A DNA stretch of 64,000 bases from Spirosoma foliorum (GCF_014117325.1 NZ_CP059732.1:7081001-7145000), one strand, 5' to 3'. Positions 16,329-26,128 are shown, numbered from the stretch's first letter. Numbers and translations are program-made. Notes: a model not told the origin generated them from the letters alone.

Positions 16329-17846
16329 ATGGCATTTACTGAACAAGATGAAGACCAGATTCTGGTACAGGGTGTATCGCTCGACCAGATTGACCAACAG
16401 ATAAATTACTTTGTCAATGGCTTTCCGTTCCTAAACGTTATCAAAGCTGCCACCATTGGCGATGGCATCGTCCGGGTTGCTGAAGATAAAATACCAGATT
16501 ATCTCCGTCGTTTCGATGCAGCTGCTCACGAGCGCGATCTGGTCAAATTTGTACCCGCATCGGGAGCTGCCACCCGAATGTTCAAATCCTTATTTGCGGC
16601 TTTGGATGGCAAGTCCGATAAGTCGGTCGATGAAGTGTTCGCCCGAATCACGGACTTTGCTTTTTACGAAGACCTCAAAGCGGCAATGGCGGCCAAAGGT
16701 TTGGATTTAGACAAAGCCGTTGCTGAGAACGATCGGAAAACGGTCTTAACATTTTTACTGACCGACGAAGGGCTCGAATACGGCAGCCTGCCCAAAGGTC
16801 TGCTCAAATTTCACCAATATGCCGACGGCCCTCGCACACCGGTAGAAGAACATTTGGTTGAAGGAGCCGCCTACGCGAACTCGGATGGATTGGTGAAGCT
16901 CCATTTCACTGTTTCGCCCGAACACCGCGATCGTTTCGAGCAATTGATTCATGAGCAAAAAGCCGATTACGAAGCCTGGCTGGGTGTTACGTTCGACATT
17001 TCGTTCTCTGAACAGAAAAAATCGACCGATACGATTTCGGTCAATCTGGACAACTCGCCCTTCCGCAACGCCGATGGATCGCTATTATTCCGTCCAGCGG
17101 GGCATGGTGCGCTGATCGAAAATCTGAATGACATTCAGGCCGACATCGTCTTTATCAAAAACATCGACAATGTTGTTCCCGATGAGATTAAGGAAGCAAC
17201 CGTAACGTACAAAAAAGTACTGGCAACGGTATTACTGGATGCGCAACAGCAGATTGCCCGAATCCAGGGATTGCTGGATAGCGAAGACGTAAGCGACGGT
17301 TACCTGGCCGAAGCGGATGAGCTTTTCCGCCGTACCTTATTCACGTTACCTCCCGAAGGCTTCGACAAGTTGTCTAAAGAAGAGAAAGTAGATTACTTCC
17401 GTCGGAAATTGGATCGTCCTGTGCGTGCCTGTGGCATGGTAAAAAACGTTGGCGAACCAGGAGGTGGACCGTTCTGGGCCAGAAATCAGGATGGTTCTGT
17501 TTCGTTACAAGTGGTTGAATCAGCCCAGATTGATTTGGACAACCCAGCTCAGAAAGCCATCTTCGATGAGGCTACCCACTTCAATCCGGTTGATTTAGTA
17601 TGTGGCTTGAAAGACCATAACGGCCGGAAGTACGATCTACCCGCCTACCGCGACCCACTAACCGGTTTCATTACGGCAAAATCGAAAGATGGTAAAGACC
17701 TAAAGGCCCAGGAACTGCCTGGTCTGTGGAACGGAGCCATGGCCGATTGGAACACCATCTTTGTTGAAGTTCCCCTTATTACGTTCAATCCCGTTAAAAC
17801 GGTAAACGACCTTCTCCGGAAAGAACACCAACCTGCGGAGGAATAA
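16329..17846 (+). CDS. DUF4301 family protein
   Basis: 505 residues from ATG 16329 (MAFTEQDEDQILVQGVSLDQI); the extra upstream residues of the open frame lie in the divergent gene's leader and are not used. The sequence matches the DUF4301 family of Bacteroidota, about 500 residues, with recognisable segments FVPASGAATRMFKSL, GLLKFHQY, HGALIENLND and CGMVKNVGEPGGGPFWA. The GAATRMFK stretch resembles the nucleotide-binding start of sugar nucleotidyltransferases, so an NTP-transferase-like activity is possible, but no biochemical function is established. It has no signal peptide and is probably cytosolic. It ends before a long palindrome. Confidence 0.9.
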   Translation: MAFTEQDEDQILVQGVSLDQIDQQINYFVNGFPFLNVIKAATIGDGIVRVAEDKIPDYLRRFDAAAHERDLVKFVPASGAATRMFKSLFAALDGKSDKSVDEVFARITDFAFYEDLKAAMAAKGLDLDKAVAENDRKTVLTFLLTDEGLEYGSLPKGLLKFHQYADGPRTPVEEHLVEGAAYANSDGLVKLHFTVSPEHRDRFEQLIHEQKADYEAWLGVTFDISFSEQKKSTDTISVNLDNSPFRNADGSLLFRPAGHGALIENLNDIQADIVFIKNIDNVVPDEIKEATVTYKKVLATVLLDAQQQIARIQGLLDSEDVSDGYLAEADELFRRTLFTLPPEGFDKLSKEEKVDYFRRKLDRPVRACGMVKNVGEPGGGPFWARNQDGSVSLQVVESAQIDLDNPAQKAIFDEATHFNPVDLVCGLKDHNGRKYDLPAYRDPLTGFITAKSKDGKDLKAQELPGLWNGAMADWNTIFVEVPLITFNPVKTVNDLLRKEHQPAEE

Positions 17847-17854
17847 ATAAAGGT

Positions 17855-17945
17855 AAGTTGTAAAGTCATAGAGTTAAAAAGTTGTATAGTGGCTGGCGCA
17901 TCCAGAAAAACTATACAACTTTTTAACTCTATGACTTTACAACTT
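17855..17945. repeat. Intergenic inverted repeat with GTGGCTGGCGCATCCA loop core
   Basis: Perfect 36-bp arms (17855-17890, 17910-17945), AT-rich, around a 19-base loop containing GGCTGGCGCATCCA. The loop core is nearly identical to that at 38079-38093 although the arms share nothing. It separates the convergent DUF4301 and Rrf2 genes and could act as a bidirectional terminator. Confidence 0.9.
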
Positions 17946-17948
17946 TAT

Positions 17949-18443
17949 TTAAGCCGTCATCTTGTTAGCCGACGCATCGGCTAATTGGGCCGTGGCGGCT
18001 CCAATAGCAATTTCTTTTGTTTCGAGCAATTCCGGATTCTGGAATGTCAGTAACGTAGTGTTTTCATAAACACCGAGGTTCGCATCCCGCACACGTTCCA
18101 TAATAGGCCGCAGGGCACAGGTTACTTCGTCGTTGCAATCGTCGCACTTTACGTAGAAGTTGAACGATACACAGGGGGTTGGGGCAATTGGGCCATCGAT
18201 TACCCGTAATACCTGCGCCAGATTCACCCGAGCGGGATCGACTCGTAACAGATAACCACCACCTTTTCCCTTCTGACTTTGCAGAATACCATGATTACGG
18301 AGCTCCAGAAGGATAGCTTCTAAGAATTTCTTAGGGATGTTTTCTTTGGCCGAAATGTATGAAATCAGTACAGGGCCTTTCCCATATTCTTCAGTTAAAA
18401 CCTTAAGCGCCTTGATGGCGTACTTCGCTTTCTTAGAGATCAT
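17949..18443 (-). CDS. Rrf2 family transcriptional regulator
   Basis: 164 residues. The N-terminal winged helix (MISKKAKYAIKALKVL... YISAKENIPKKFLEAILLELRNHGIL) and the wing GKGGGYLLR (60-67) are the hallmarks of the Rrf2 family. Four cysteines follow, C91, C100, C103 and C109, in a spacing that differs from the IscR three-cysteine motif but could hold an Fe-S cluster or a redox switch, as in NsrR-type members. The C-terminal 45 residues extend beyond the family core. The regulon is unknown; sulfur, cysteine or redox metabolism would be usual. The upstream region contains the palindrome TAAGTACTTA (18525-18534), a candidate autoregulatory site. Confidence 0.9.
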   Translation of the reverse strand: MISKKAKYAIKALKVLTEEYGKGPVLISYISAKENIPKKFLEAILLELRNHGILQSQKGKGGGYLLRVDPARVNLAQVLRVIDGPIAPTPCVSFNFYVKCDDCNDEVTCALRPIMERVRDANLGVYENTTLLTFQNPELLETKEIAIGAATAQLADASANKMTA

Positions 18444-18927
18444 TGTTACGGTGACTAGGGAGTTGTAGAGATGGTCTTGCCAATTACTTGTCAGGTATTA
18501 TCTGGCAGTATGTGGGCAAATTAGTAAGTACTTAACATTCAGCCAAAACTTATCGAGCTTCAACGGAAAATCTTTTAGCCTAAGCTAGCTTTCCAGCAAA
18601 TCTCCTCATTCACCCTAATAAGTTTACTGCCAAACATTTACAAATATCCTAAAAGTTCATCGACTTACTTGGGTATTGGACGAAGATATAATTTATAAGT
18701 CACTAAGTTTTTAGTAAGCTCCTGAATTTAACCTGCTTAAATGTATTTATCTTTTCGTTTCGTTACCTCCACCAAGCGAAAATCAGGGTTCATTAACACT
18801 AGATTACAACCTGCTATAGGTTCTTAACAAATCCTTAATCATACATCACCCTTTCATAACATTAGCCTAACAGAGGGCGTGGGTATTTCCGTGAATTTTG
18901 CAGCGAAATACACCTATTGATTTACAA
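18444..18927. other. Long intergenic region between the Rrf2 regulator and the Oar-like receptor
   Basis: No gene is seen. It holds TTAGTAAGTACTTAA (18521-18535, with a perfect TAAGTACTTA palindrome) and ACTAA-gttt-TTAGTAAG (18702-18718), which share the octamer TTAGTAAG and could be regulator sites. The rest is AT-rich with no clear TAnnTTTG promoter. Confidence 0.4.
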
Positions 18928-21900
18928 ATGAAATCATTTATTTCTACAACATTACTTGTACTACTTCTTTTTGCTGCGAGTTTGTCCTCCTGGGCACAGG
19001 TAACAACGAGTGGACTCTCGGGCCATGTTACCGATGCCAAAAAAGAAGCCTTAGTTGGCGCAACTGTACAGGCCGTTTACACGCCCACCGGCACAAAATA
19101 CGCAGCCGTAACGGATATCGATGGTCGCTACCGCATTAACAACATGAATGCAGGTGGCCCCTACGAAGTCGTCATTACCTATGTCAGTTACAAAACTGAA
19201 ACCCGTAACGATGTAACGTTACAACTGGGGGAAACTACGAACCTCAATATCACACTTCAGGATGCCAGCACGCAACTTAGCGAAGTTGTGGTGAAAGCCA
19301 ATCGCGAAGGTGAACGTCAGGGAGCAGGTCTGAACGTAAGCGGTGAAGCTATTCGTCGGTTACCGACCATCTCACGGAGCTTGACAGACATGACCCGTCT
19401 GTCTCCTCAGGTTAACAACAACAACTCGTTTGCAGGGACCAACTTCCGTTACAACAACGTAACTGTCGATGGTGCGATCAACAACGATGCTATCGGCTTT
19501 AGTCCTTCGCTTGGTGGTTCAACCGGTACATCGGGCCAGCCTGGTTCGAGCACACGGACAAACCCAATCAGTCTCGACGCAATCCAGGACATTCAGGTAG
19601 CAGTAGCTCCATTTGATGTTCGTCTGGGTAACTTCCTGGGTGGTTCGGTTAACGCCGTAACACGCAGCGGAACCAACGATGTAACGGGCTCTGTATACGG
19701 ATTCACCCGCAATTCAGCCCTGACAGGTTCCTGGAACGGTGCATCGAATGCGAAAGAAAAATTGCCAAGCACCTTTTATGAATATCAGACAGGGGTTCGG
19801 GTTGGTTTACCATTGATCAAAAACAAGCTCTTCTTCTTCACCAACGAAGAGATTACTCGTCGCCAAGACCCTGTTCAGTTCCAGGCTGGCTCGCCTAGCT
19901 CGTTGATCAAAGACCCAGCATTGGCTCAGCAGATCAGCGATTTCGTTAAAACAACCTATGGTCTTGATGCCGGAGCATCTGGCGATTATTCGATCTACTC
20001 GAAAAGCACGAAGTTCTTCAACCGCCTTGACTGGAATATCAACGACAAGAACCAGTTGAGCATCCGGAACAACACCGTATTCTCAGAAGCAACGAACTTA
20101 GAGCGTGATGCTCAAAACTTCCGTTTCGGCAGCATCGATTTCAAACAGACGAACAACCAAAGCAGCACGGTTGCTGAGTTAAAAAGTCAGTTTGGTGGTC
20201 GGGCATCTAACAGCTTGATTCTGGGTTACTCAAACGTGCATGACTTCCGGAATACACTGGCCAATGTTAGGTCATTCCCACAGGTTGAAATTGGCTATAA
20301 CGGCGGTACGATCTTCTTAGGAAACGACCGGGAGGCATCGGTCTTTAACCTGCGCCAGAAAACATTCGAAGTAACGGACAACTTCACGTTCTACCTTGGC
20401 AAAAACACGTTCACAGTGGGTACGCACAACGAGTTTTACACCATCGATTACGGCTTTGTTAACTCGCCTAACGGACGTATCTCTTACCGCTCTCCAGCTG
20501 AATTTCTGGCTCAATTGCCAAACCGGGTTCGGGGTTCGTATCCATTCGGCGATGCGACCAACAATCTGGATAACCAATTCAACAATCCGTACGCCCACTT
20601 CAATGTTAACCTGATGAGTTTGTATGCACAGGATGACATTCAGCTTAGCGATCGTTTTAAATTATCTCCTGGCGTTCGCTTCGACTACACAGGATTGCCA
20701 AACAAGCCAACACTCAGCTCACAGGTAACCAATTCGGCTGGTGACCCAACCAACATGGGTACGACCTATAGCTTTACTCCGCTGAACAAAATCACAAATA
20801 ACTACCTGAACAACGTTCAGATTTCGCCCCGCTTAGGCTTTAACTTCGATGTGAACGGCGATAAGAGTGTCGTGATCCGAGGTGGAACGGGCTTGTTCAC
20901 GGGTCGGATTCCATTTGCCTGGTTAGGTTATGCGTTCTACAACAACGGTGTAGGGTATGGTGCGTATGACTTTAACAATAACGCTACAGCAACAACTAAA
21001 CTGGTGGGCGACCCATTAGTACCGAATGGTGGCGTATTGATCAACAACAACCCAGCCAACGGTGGTGTAACCCGGACACAGGTCGACTTGATCGACAACA
21101 ATTTCAAAATGCCACAGATGTTCCGAAACAACCTCGCTGTTGATTACACAGTTTCTGGCTACAAAATCACGCTCGAAGGTTTGTATACGAAAGTGATTCA
21201 GGATTTGAAATTCCAGCAGGTTAACACCAAAGATGTGGTTCGCTACTACAGCTACGATACGCAGCATCAGCAGCCAATCTATGTTGCAGCAAACGGAACT
21301 GCCGGGGCACAACGCATCGACAACAACTTTGCAAACGCCTACATGCTGTCGAATACCAACAAGGGATATCGCTACAGCCTGACAGCTCAGATTCAGAAGA
21401 ACTACGCAGCAGGTTTTGGTTTCTCGGCCGCTTACACCTACGGAAAGTCGTATGACCTAACCAACGGTATCCGTAACTCGATGGAATCGAACTGGCAGTT
21501 GAACCAGTCGCTGAACCCGAACAACCCGCAGCTGGCTTACTCGAACTTTGATATCCGGAACCGGATTGTCGGTACGATCAACTACCGCAAAATGTGGAGC
21601 CCAAGTCAAGCGACGACGGTTACCCTGTTCTACTCGCTGCAATCGGGCACGCCATTCTCTTGGGGTTATGTTAACTCAACGATCGATGGTACAGGCCAGG
21701 CTAACAGCTTAGCATATATCCCTAAAGATCTGGCTGAAGCACAAACGCTGTTGCCAACAGGTTCACAAGCTGCTGACTTCATGGCTTTCGTAGAATCAGA
21801 TTCATACCTGAAAACGCGCAAAGGAACCTTCACCGAACGGAATGGTGGTCGTACTCCCTGGAACAACACGATGGACCTGCGCTTCCTGCACGAGTTCAAG

Positions 21901-22152
21901 TTGAAAGGCCGTCAGTCGATCCAGATCAGCTACGATATCATCAACTTCCTGAATCTGTTAGACAAGAAACTGGGTTACGTTTATTTCTCGCCTAACACGT
22001 TCAACTCAACAGCCTCAATCGGTCTGGCACGGGCAACCAACCCTGGTACGGGTGATCCAACGTTTACCTGGACTGCTCCTGCTGCTCCTTACTCAATTGA
22101 TCCGCTGGGATCACGTTGGCAGATGCAGATTGGCGCACGGTACACGTTCTAA
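18928..22152 (+). CDS. Oar-like TonB-dependent outer-membrane receptor
   Basis: 1074 residues from ATG 18928, preferred to the TTG at 18898 because it opens a clean signal peptide ending SSWAQ. Order of domains: carboxypeptidase-regulatory-like beta-sandwich (about 30-115, GLSGHVTDAKKEALVGATV), plug domain (about 130-240, with SLDAIQDIQVAVAPFDVR and GGSVNAVTRSGTNDVTG), then a long Asn/Thr/Tyr-rich beta-barrel ending in QMQIGARYTF with the terminal aromatic of outer-membrane barrels. This is the Oar/OmpA-related type rather than a SusC, and no SusD-like lipoprotein follows. Oar-type receptors are used for uptake or export of unknown substrates. A strong hairpin follows the stop. Confidence 0.92.
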   Translation: MKSFISTTLLVLLLFAASLSSWAQVTTSGLSGHVTDAKKEALVGATVQAVYTPTGTKYAAVTDIDGRYRINNMNAGGPYEVVITYVSYKTETRNDVTLQLGETTNLNITLQDASTQLSEVVVKANREGERQGAGLNVSGEAIRRLPTISRSLTDMTRLSPQVNNNNSFAGTNFRYNNVTVDGAINNDAIGFSPSLGGSTGTSGQPGSSTRTNPISLDAIQDIQVAVAPFDVRLGNFLGGSVNAVTRSGTNDVTGSVYGFTRNSALTGSWNGASNAKEKLPSTFYEYQTGVRVGLPLIKNKLFFFTNEEITRRQDPVQFQAGSPSSLIKDPALAQQISDFVKTTYGLDAGASGDYSIYSKSTKFFNRLDWNINDKNQLSIRNNTVFSEATNLERDAQNFRFGSIDFKQTNNQSSTVAELKSQFGGRASNSLILGYSNVHDFRNTLANVRSFPQVEIGYNGGTIFLGNDREASVFNLRQKTFEVTDNFTFYLGKNTFTVGTHNEFYTIDYGFVNSPNGRISYRSPAEFLAQLPNRVRGSYPFGDATNNLDNQFNNPYAHFNVNLMSLYAQDDIQLSDRFKLSPGVRFDYTGLPNKPTLSSQVTNSAGDPTNMGTTYSFTPLNKITNNYLNNVQISPRLGFNFDVNGDKSVVIRGGTGLFTGRIPFAWLGYAFYNNGVGYGAYDFNNNATATTKLVGDPLVPNGGVLINNNPANGGVTRTQVDLIDNNFKMPQMFRNNLAVDYTVSGYKITLEGLYTKVIQDLKFQQVNTKDVVRYYSYDTQHQQPIYVAANGTAGAQRIDNNFANAYMLSNTNKGYRYSLTAQIQKNYAAGFGFSAAYTYGKSYDLTNGIRNSMESNWQLNQSLNPNNPQLAYSNFDIRNRIVGTINYRKMWSPSQATTVTLFYSLQSGTPFSWGYVNSTIDGTGQANSLAYIPKDLAEAQTLLPTGSQAADFMAFVESDSYLKTRKGTFTERNGGRTPWNNTMDLRFLHEFKLKGRQSIQISYDIINFLNLLDKKLGYVYFSPNTFNSTASIGLARATNPGTGDPTFTWTAPAAPYSIDPLGSRWQMQIGARYTF

Positions 22153-22173
22153 GATTTACACCTTTCTCTTAAT

Positions 22174-22213
22174 AACAGCAATCGCCCGACTGAAAAGCCG
22201 GGCGATTGCTGTT
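22174..22213 (+). terminator. Terminator of the Oar-like receptor gene
   Basis: Perfect 15-bp arms (22174-22188, 22199-22213) with GC-rich CGCCCG/CGGGCG at the loop side, 21 bp after the stop codon; a short T stretch follows. Confidence 0.8.
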
Positions 22214-22497
22214 TGTGGCGTTTGCATTCAGCAAACAAAGAATTAGGATGAGATTATGTGTGACCCCATCGGGGTCATACGTAATCTAAATTTGCGTGAT
22301 TATCTATGCGTGATGTCGGTTTTGAGAAACCGCTGCTTTGAGAACCCACAAAAGAAAAAACCAGAACAACGCCCTGGCCTTTCGTGCGACACCAATATGA
22401 AGAATGAGACAGATGCTTATCTGTGCAAACTTAGTACACCAAAGGTAGTCGCCTAGTATTACACAAATGTTACGCTAGTATTACGCTTGCATTATAC
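22214..22497. repeat. Intergenic palindromes between convergent genes
   Basis: GATTATGTGTGACCCC-atc-GGGGTCATACGTAATC type palindrome at 22252-22286 (a few mismatches in the outer arms), then CGGTTT-tgag-AAACCG at 22317-22332. The latter resembles hairpin 3 of the composite elements at 25822 and 57514, including the preceding GTGATG. No gene is evident. Confidence 0.6.
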
Positions 22498-23907
22498 CTA
22501 GTCAATGACACCATTCTGACGATTTTCGGAATTTTCTTTCCAGAAACCATTTATGAACCGGTACTGAATTTTATTCCCTTTCTTAAGAAGGAAGGTTGGT
22601 ATCTGCTCTAATTCAAGGGGTTGAGCAGGCAGACTACCTTCAAACAATAAATGCACAGCTTGCGCGGGGAAATTGTCCTTTTGTGCCTTCCGTACTTTAA
22701 AGGCCACGACACCATCCCGCCCAAGAGCTGGCAGATCAAGTTTAGCCAGATCAGCCACTGAATCCAGCGTATCTGGATAAGTATAAGCCGGAACCAGTGT
22801 CAAGCCTGTTGCGTCGATTTCATCGAGTCCGTAAAATGTAGAGAGGTCGCCGATGTCGTCAACGCTGCTCTTATAGTAAAACTCATCAGCCGCTTTCGTG
22901 TTGGTTTCATACTGGTTGATGCCCACATCAACAAGAACGGGGCGACCTTCGCGAATAACGGTGGCGTTCCGAATCAACACATCAAACAGCGCCCGACCAT
23001 TTTCGGGGATCGCCTGGTAGTCGGCACTGTTTTCCTGTTTGTACGATCCATCAGCAATCGATTTCAACGCGGTCAGAATCGCCACGAAGTTTAGCCGTCT
23101 GATCGTCATTTTCTCGGGATCACCTTTAAATCCGCCCGACTCAATCAGTATCAGCGTGGTACCCCATTTTTGAATGTTATCGCCAAACGCACGGGGTTCA
23201 AACTCATCATCGTATCGACCGACCTGGCCCGGTATGAATTGTTGCAAGGCTCGGTTCATTCCCACAATAAGCTGCATCGACCGCTGCCGAACATCGTTGA
23301 CGTTCCGGTCTTCGTCGTAAGCTGTTGCCAGAAACGAAACGACGGCCTGTTTTCCGGTTTTGCCAACACCATAGCGCGGATTCTGATCGTGTAGATTAAA
23401 GCCGACGAGCGGTTTAAGCGTTTGCTGGAGGTTTTTGAGCAGTGTTCCTTCGGGCGTTTGCAGGCGCAGCGCGTCCCGGTTCATATCGATATCCGTAGCC
23501 GTTCTGCGCTGAAAACGCTCCGCTCCGTCGGGATTGAGCATTGGCACAAAGTACAGCGTTGTATTGGTCAGGATCGTCTGCCGTAGTTCGTCAAAACCGT
23601 CGTTTTTTGCTTGTAGAAAGGCAAATATGTCGAACATCGCCATCGTAGCCGTGGCTTCATCGCCGTGCATCTGGCTCCAGAGCAACACCTTCGTTTGTCC
23701 TATGCCCGCTTTCACCTGATGAATCGATCGCTTCTCCAACGACTCGCCCACCTGGCTGACAGACAATGGCCCGCCCAACGCATTCAGCAAGGGCAAAATA
23801 TCCTTATGCTTAAACCGACGATGGGTAAACGTTTTCTCTTTGTACGTCTCGTGGGCGTCATGTAATCGACGCGCTAATTCCTGAGCTTGTGAATCTAGTA
23901 CACTCAT
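22498..23907 (-). CDS. M14 family zinc carboxypeptidase-like protein
   Basis: 469 residues from ATG 23907 (MSVLDSQAQELARRLHDAH). The long open frame to 24066 would overlap the crcB gene and has no support. Zinc ligands H81 and E84 appear in MHGDEATAT, the third, H173, in FNLHDQNPRYG, and the catalytic glutamate is probably E256 in LILIESGGFKGD. VPMLNPDGAERFQRR and DMNRDALRL are typical M14 segments. After the peptidase domain (to about 290) comes a C-terminal extension of about 170 residues common in Bacteroidota homologues. No signal peptide is seen from this start, so cytosolic action on a murein or gamma-glutamyl peptide is possible. Confidence 0.88.
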   Translation of the reverse strand: MSVLDSQAQELARRLHDAHETYKEKTFTHRRFKHKDILPLLNALGGPLSVSQVGESLEKRSIHQVKAGIGQTKVLLWSQMHGDEATATMAMFDIFAFLQAKNDGFDELRQTILTNTTLYFVPMLNPDGAERFQRRTATDIDMNRDALRLQTPEGTLLKNLQQTLKPLVGFNLHDQNPRYGVGKTGKQAVVSFLATAYDEDRNVNDVRQRSMQLIVGMNRALQQFIPGQVGRYDDEFEPRAFGDNIQKWGTTLILIESGGFKGDPEKMTIRRLNFVAILTALKSIADGSYKQENSADYQAIPENGRALFDVLIRNATVIREGRPVLVDVGINQYETNTKAADEFYYKSSVDDIGDLSTFYGLDEIDATGLTLVPAYTYPDTLDSVADLAKLDLPALGRDGVVAFKVRKAQKDNFPAQAVHLLFEGSLPAQPLELEQIPTFLLKKGNKIQYRFINGFWKENSENRQNGVID

Positions 23908-24007
23908 GCGTAATAAAAATAGAATCATGACCGAGTTGACGCGCCAGTTTGCTGTACAGAAAACCATCAAACCAGATAACTTCGTATCCATGCGCGTTCT
24001 CATCCAT

Positions 24008-24397
24008 TTATAGTTTTTGTCCAATCCAAAGGCCGCCCACTGAAGCCAGTAAACAGAGCACCACATTTAGGGTAACATTCAACAGAGCAGCCCCAATACG
24101 ACCACCTTGCAACAGCACAACCGTATCATAGCTGAAGCTCGAAAAGGTGCTAAGTCCACCGCAAAACCCTATCCCGATTAGTAAACGGGCTTCCTCCCCT
24201 GCCGATCGGTCAACTACCCAACTGACTATGGCCCCCAGCACAAAACTAGCCAACACATTAACCAATAGAATAGCAGTTGGAAATGGTGCATTCGAGAGTG
24301 TAGCCGGAATTAGATGCCCCGCTATATATCGTACCAAACTCCCGACTCCTCCACCCAGAAAAACCAGCACGTAAGGGTGCATCAGCAGGATTCTCAT
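24008..24397 (-). CDS. crcB: Fluoride channel CrcB/Fluc
   Basis: 129 residues from ATG 24397. Four membrane helices and the family signatures are visible: GGGVGSLVRY in helix 1, TAILLVNVLASFVLG in helix 2, and GFCGGLSTFSSFS in helix 3 with the phenylalanines lining the fluoride path. CrcB forms an antiparallel dimer exporting fluoride. An upstream in-frame start at 24460 is rejected because the -7 promoter motif TAAGTTTG lies between it and 24397, only 5 bases before the chosen ATG. No fluoride riboswitch is apparent, and with such a short leader there is no room for one. Confidence 0.93.
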   Translation of the reverse strand: MRILLMHPYVLVFLGGGVGSLVRYIAGHLIPATLSNAPFPTAILLVNVLASFVLGAIVSWVVDRSAGEEARLLIGIGFCGGLSTFSSFSYDTVVLLQGGRIGAALLNVTLNVVLCLLASVGGLWIGQKL

Positions 24398-24402
24398 ATC
24401 AA

Positions 24403-24410
24403 CAAACTTA
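24403..24410 (-). promoter_or_regulatory. -7 promoter motif TAAGTTTG of crcB
   Basis: Matches TAnnTTTG on the minus strand and ends 5 bases before the ATG, predicting a leaderless mRNA. A good -33 element is not seen. Confidence 0.6.
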
Positions 24411-24513
24411 CGAAAAAACGGAGTTGGCACGCAGATGACGTGGATATAGCAGATTTTCACAGATTTTATTCGCTATTATTGTACAATACCACTTCCCTCC
24501 TACCCGCCGGACT

Positions 24514-25812
24514 ATGGCCCAGAATCAACTCAAAAAATTGTTAGGCGTCGGCTTTGGCGTGGCTGTTACCATTGGCGGTACCATTGGCACGGGCATTCTC
24601 CGTAAACCTGGACCAATTGCGCAGGATATTGGCAACCCTACCCTTATCATCGCTGTTTGGTTGATTGTTGGCGTATATGCCCTGGCGGGTTCGTTGTCGG
24701 TAATGGAGTTGGGAACAATGTTGCCCAAAGCGGGAGGCTGGTACGTATATGCCCGCAGGGCATTTGGCAACTATGCTGGCTTCATTATTGGCATCAGCAG
24801 CTGGCTGGGGAGTGTATCGGCTATGGCGTTTGGCGCAGCGGTCATGAGCGAATATACGGCCTTACTATTTCCATCAACTGCTGATTATCAAAAGATTGTT
24901 GCCATTGGGATTCTGGTAGCATTTGTGGCGTTCCACTCCATTGGGGTACAATTGGCCAGCCGGGCGCAAGAAGTGATGAGCCTCCTGAAAGGCGTTGGCT
25001 TATTGCTCTTTGTTGTCGTTTGCTTTGTGGTAACCCCAGATCAGCCAGCTCTTTCCGCTACGAGTATCCGTCCATTAGCCGAAGGTGGTGTCTGGATAGG
25101 CATTCTGGCGGCTCTTCAATCCGTTTTTTATACCTACGATGGCTGGCATACAGCGGCTTACTTTACTGAAGAAGACGTTGACCCCAGCCGAAATCTACCT
25201 CGCTCGATGATGAGTGGCGTCTTGCTCATCATTGGTATTTACATCCTTGTCAATTTGGCGTTGCTCTACGTACTGCCGGTTGAGACGCTAGCCAGCTCAA
25301 AACTTCCGGCTGCCGATGCCATTCAAGTGTTATTCGGCCCAGGAAGTGCCCAGGTCGTAACGTTCCTGCTGATGATCTCGATTATGGGGATCATCAATGC
25401 CCAAATCATGTTCAATCCGCGGGTCATTTTCGCGATGGGCCGGGATGGGCTGTTTTTTCGATTCGTTACGCACGTGAACGAAGGGGGAACGCCTACCTAC
25501 GCGACCGTGCTAACAGCAGGGGCATCGACACTGATGATTCTGACGAATACCTATAGCAAGCTCTCCGATATCGCTACGTTTTTCTTTGTGCTCTGCTATG
25601 CTTCTGCTTTCGCGGCCTTGATTCAGTTGCGCCAAACCGAGCCGGATCTCGCCCGACCCGTTCGGGCATGGGGCTATCCGTTTACGACCTGGACATTGCT
25701 TATTGCTTCGCTTGCCTTTCTGCTGGGCGTGGTTATTGGCGATTTCTCAAGCAGTCTGTACGCCGTTGCCTTCATTGGTGTGAGCTACCCGATCTATCGA
25801 ATTATCAAGTGA
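24514..25812 (+). CDS. APC family amino acid permease
   Basis: 432 residues, about twelve hydrophobic helices. The first helix carries the substrate-binding glycine motif GGTIGTGILRKPG of APC transporters, and LAGSLSVMELGTMLPKAGGWYVYARRAFG matches helix 2-3 of the family. The inner part includes FTEEDVDPSRNLPRSMMSGV, the usual conserved loop before helix 7. Such proteins take up or exchange amino acids across the inner membrane; the substrate is not predictable from this. It is divergent from crcB (gap about 115 bp) and ends at the composite palindromic element. Confidence 0.92.
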   Translation: MAQNQLKKLLGVGFGVAVTIGGTIGTGILRKPGPIAQDIGNPTLIIAVWLIVGVYALAGSLSVMELGTMLPKAGGWYVYARRAFGNYAGFIIGISSWLGSVSAMAFGAAVMSEYTALLFPSTADYQKIVAIGILVAFVAFHSIGVQLASRAQEVMSLLKGVGLLLFVVVCFVVTPDQPALSATSIRPLAEGGVWIGILAALQSVFYTYDGWHTAAYFTEEDVDPSRNLPRSMMSGVLLIIGIYILVNLALLYVLPVETLASSKLPAADAIQVLFGPGSAQVVTFLLMISIMGIINAQIMFNPRVIFAMGRDGLFFRFVTHVNEGGTPTYATVLTAGASTLMILTNTYSKLSDIATFFFVLCYASAFAALIQLRQTEPDLARPVRAWGYPFTTWTLLIASLAFLLGVVIGDFSSSLYAVAFIGVSYPIYRIIK

Positions 25813-25821
25813 TTTTTGTGA

Positions 25822-25932
25822 TGCCAGATGCTTACATCTGGCACTGTGAGGTTTCTTAAAACCTCGTTAGAATAGATAGAATTATTGTATCGGCGAACCA
25901 TCCTCAAAGTGTCGGTTTTAAGAAACCGACAC
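25822..25932. repeat. Composite palindromic element, copy 1 (three hairpins)
   Basis: Hairpin 1: TGCCAGATG-ctta-CATCTGGCA (25822-25843). Hairpin 2: GAGGTTT-ctta-AAACCTC (25848-25865). Hairpin 3: GTGTCGGTTT-taag-AAACCGACAC (25909-25932), followed by CAC. The same three hairpins in the same order recur at 57514-57614. Confidence 0.85.
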
Positions 25933-25957
25933 CACGCAATAGAATAAACGTTAAACC

Positions 25958-26128
25958 ATGACAACTGTATTAACACTAACCAAAAGCATAGCCAAACAGA
26001 TGCTCGAGGATAAAAAAGAGATCCAGGAATATTTGAAGACCAAAGATGAGTCTAAAAGACCAGGAGGAATCAAATTTGCAGCTCTTATTCCCCGATCAAC
26101 TTGTATCGATAGGGATTTATCGGAATAA
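25958..26128 (+). CDS. Small hypothetical protein (56 residues)
   Basis: An ATG at 25958 opens 56 codons to TAA at 26126. The predicted product starts MTTVLTLTKSIAKQMLEDKK and has a lysine/glutamate-rich helix (KKEIQEYLKTKDESKRP), then a short hydrophobic part and a single cysteine. I do not recognise a family. It could be a small cytosolic protein or the N-terminal remnant of a larger gene. It sits between the composite repeat and the lyase gene, both on the same strand. Coding status uncertain. Confidence 0.35.
   Translation: MTTVLTLTKSIAKQMLEDKKEIQEYLKTKDESKRPGGIKFAALIPRSTCIDRDLSE

Noticed and set aside
18928..22152. SusC/SusD polysaccharide utilisation locus
   Set aside because: The receptor is Oar-like, no SusD-type lipoprotein follows, and the distant lyase gene is not linked to it.
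23908..24066. N-terminal extension of the M14 peptidase
   Set aside because: It would overlap crcB and does not form a convincing signal peptide.
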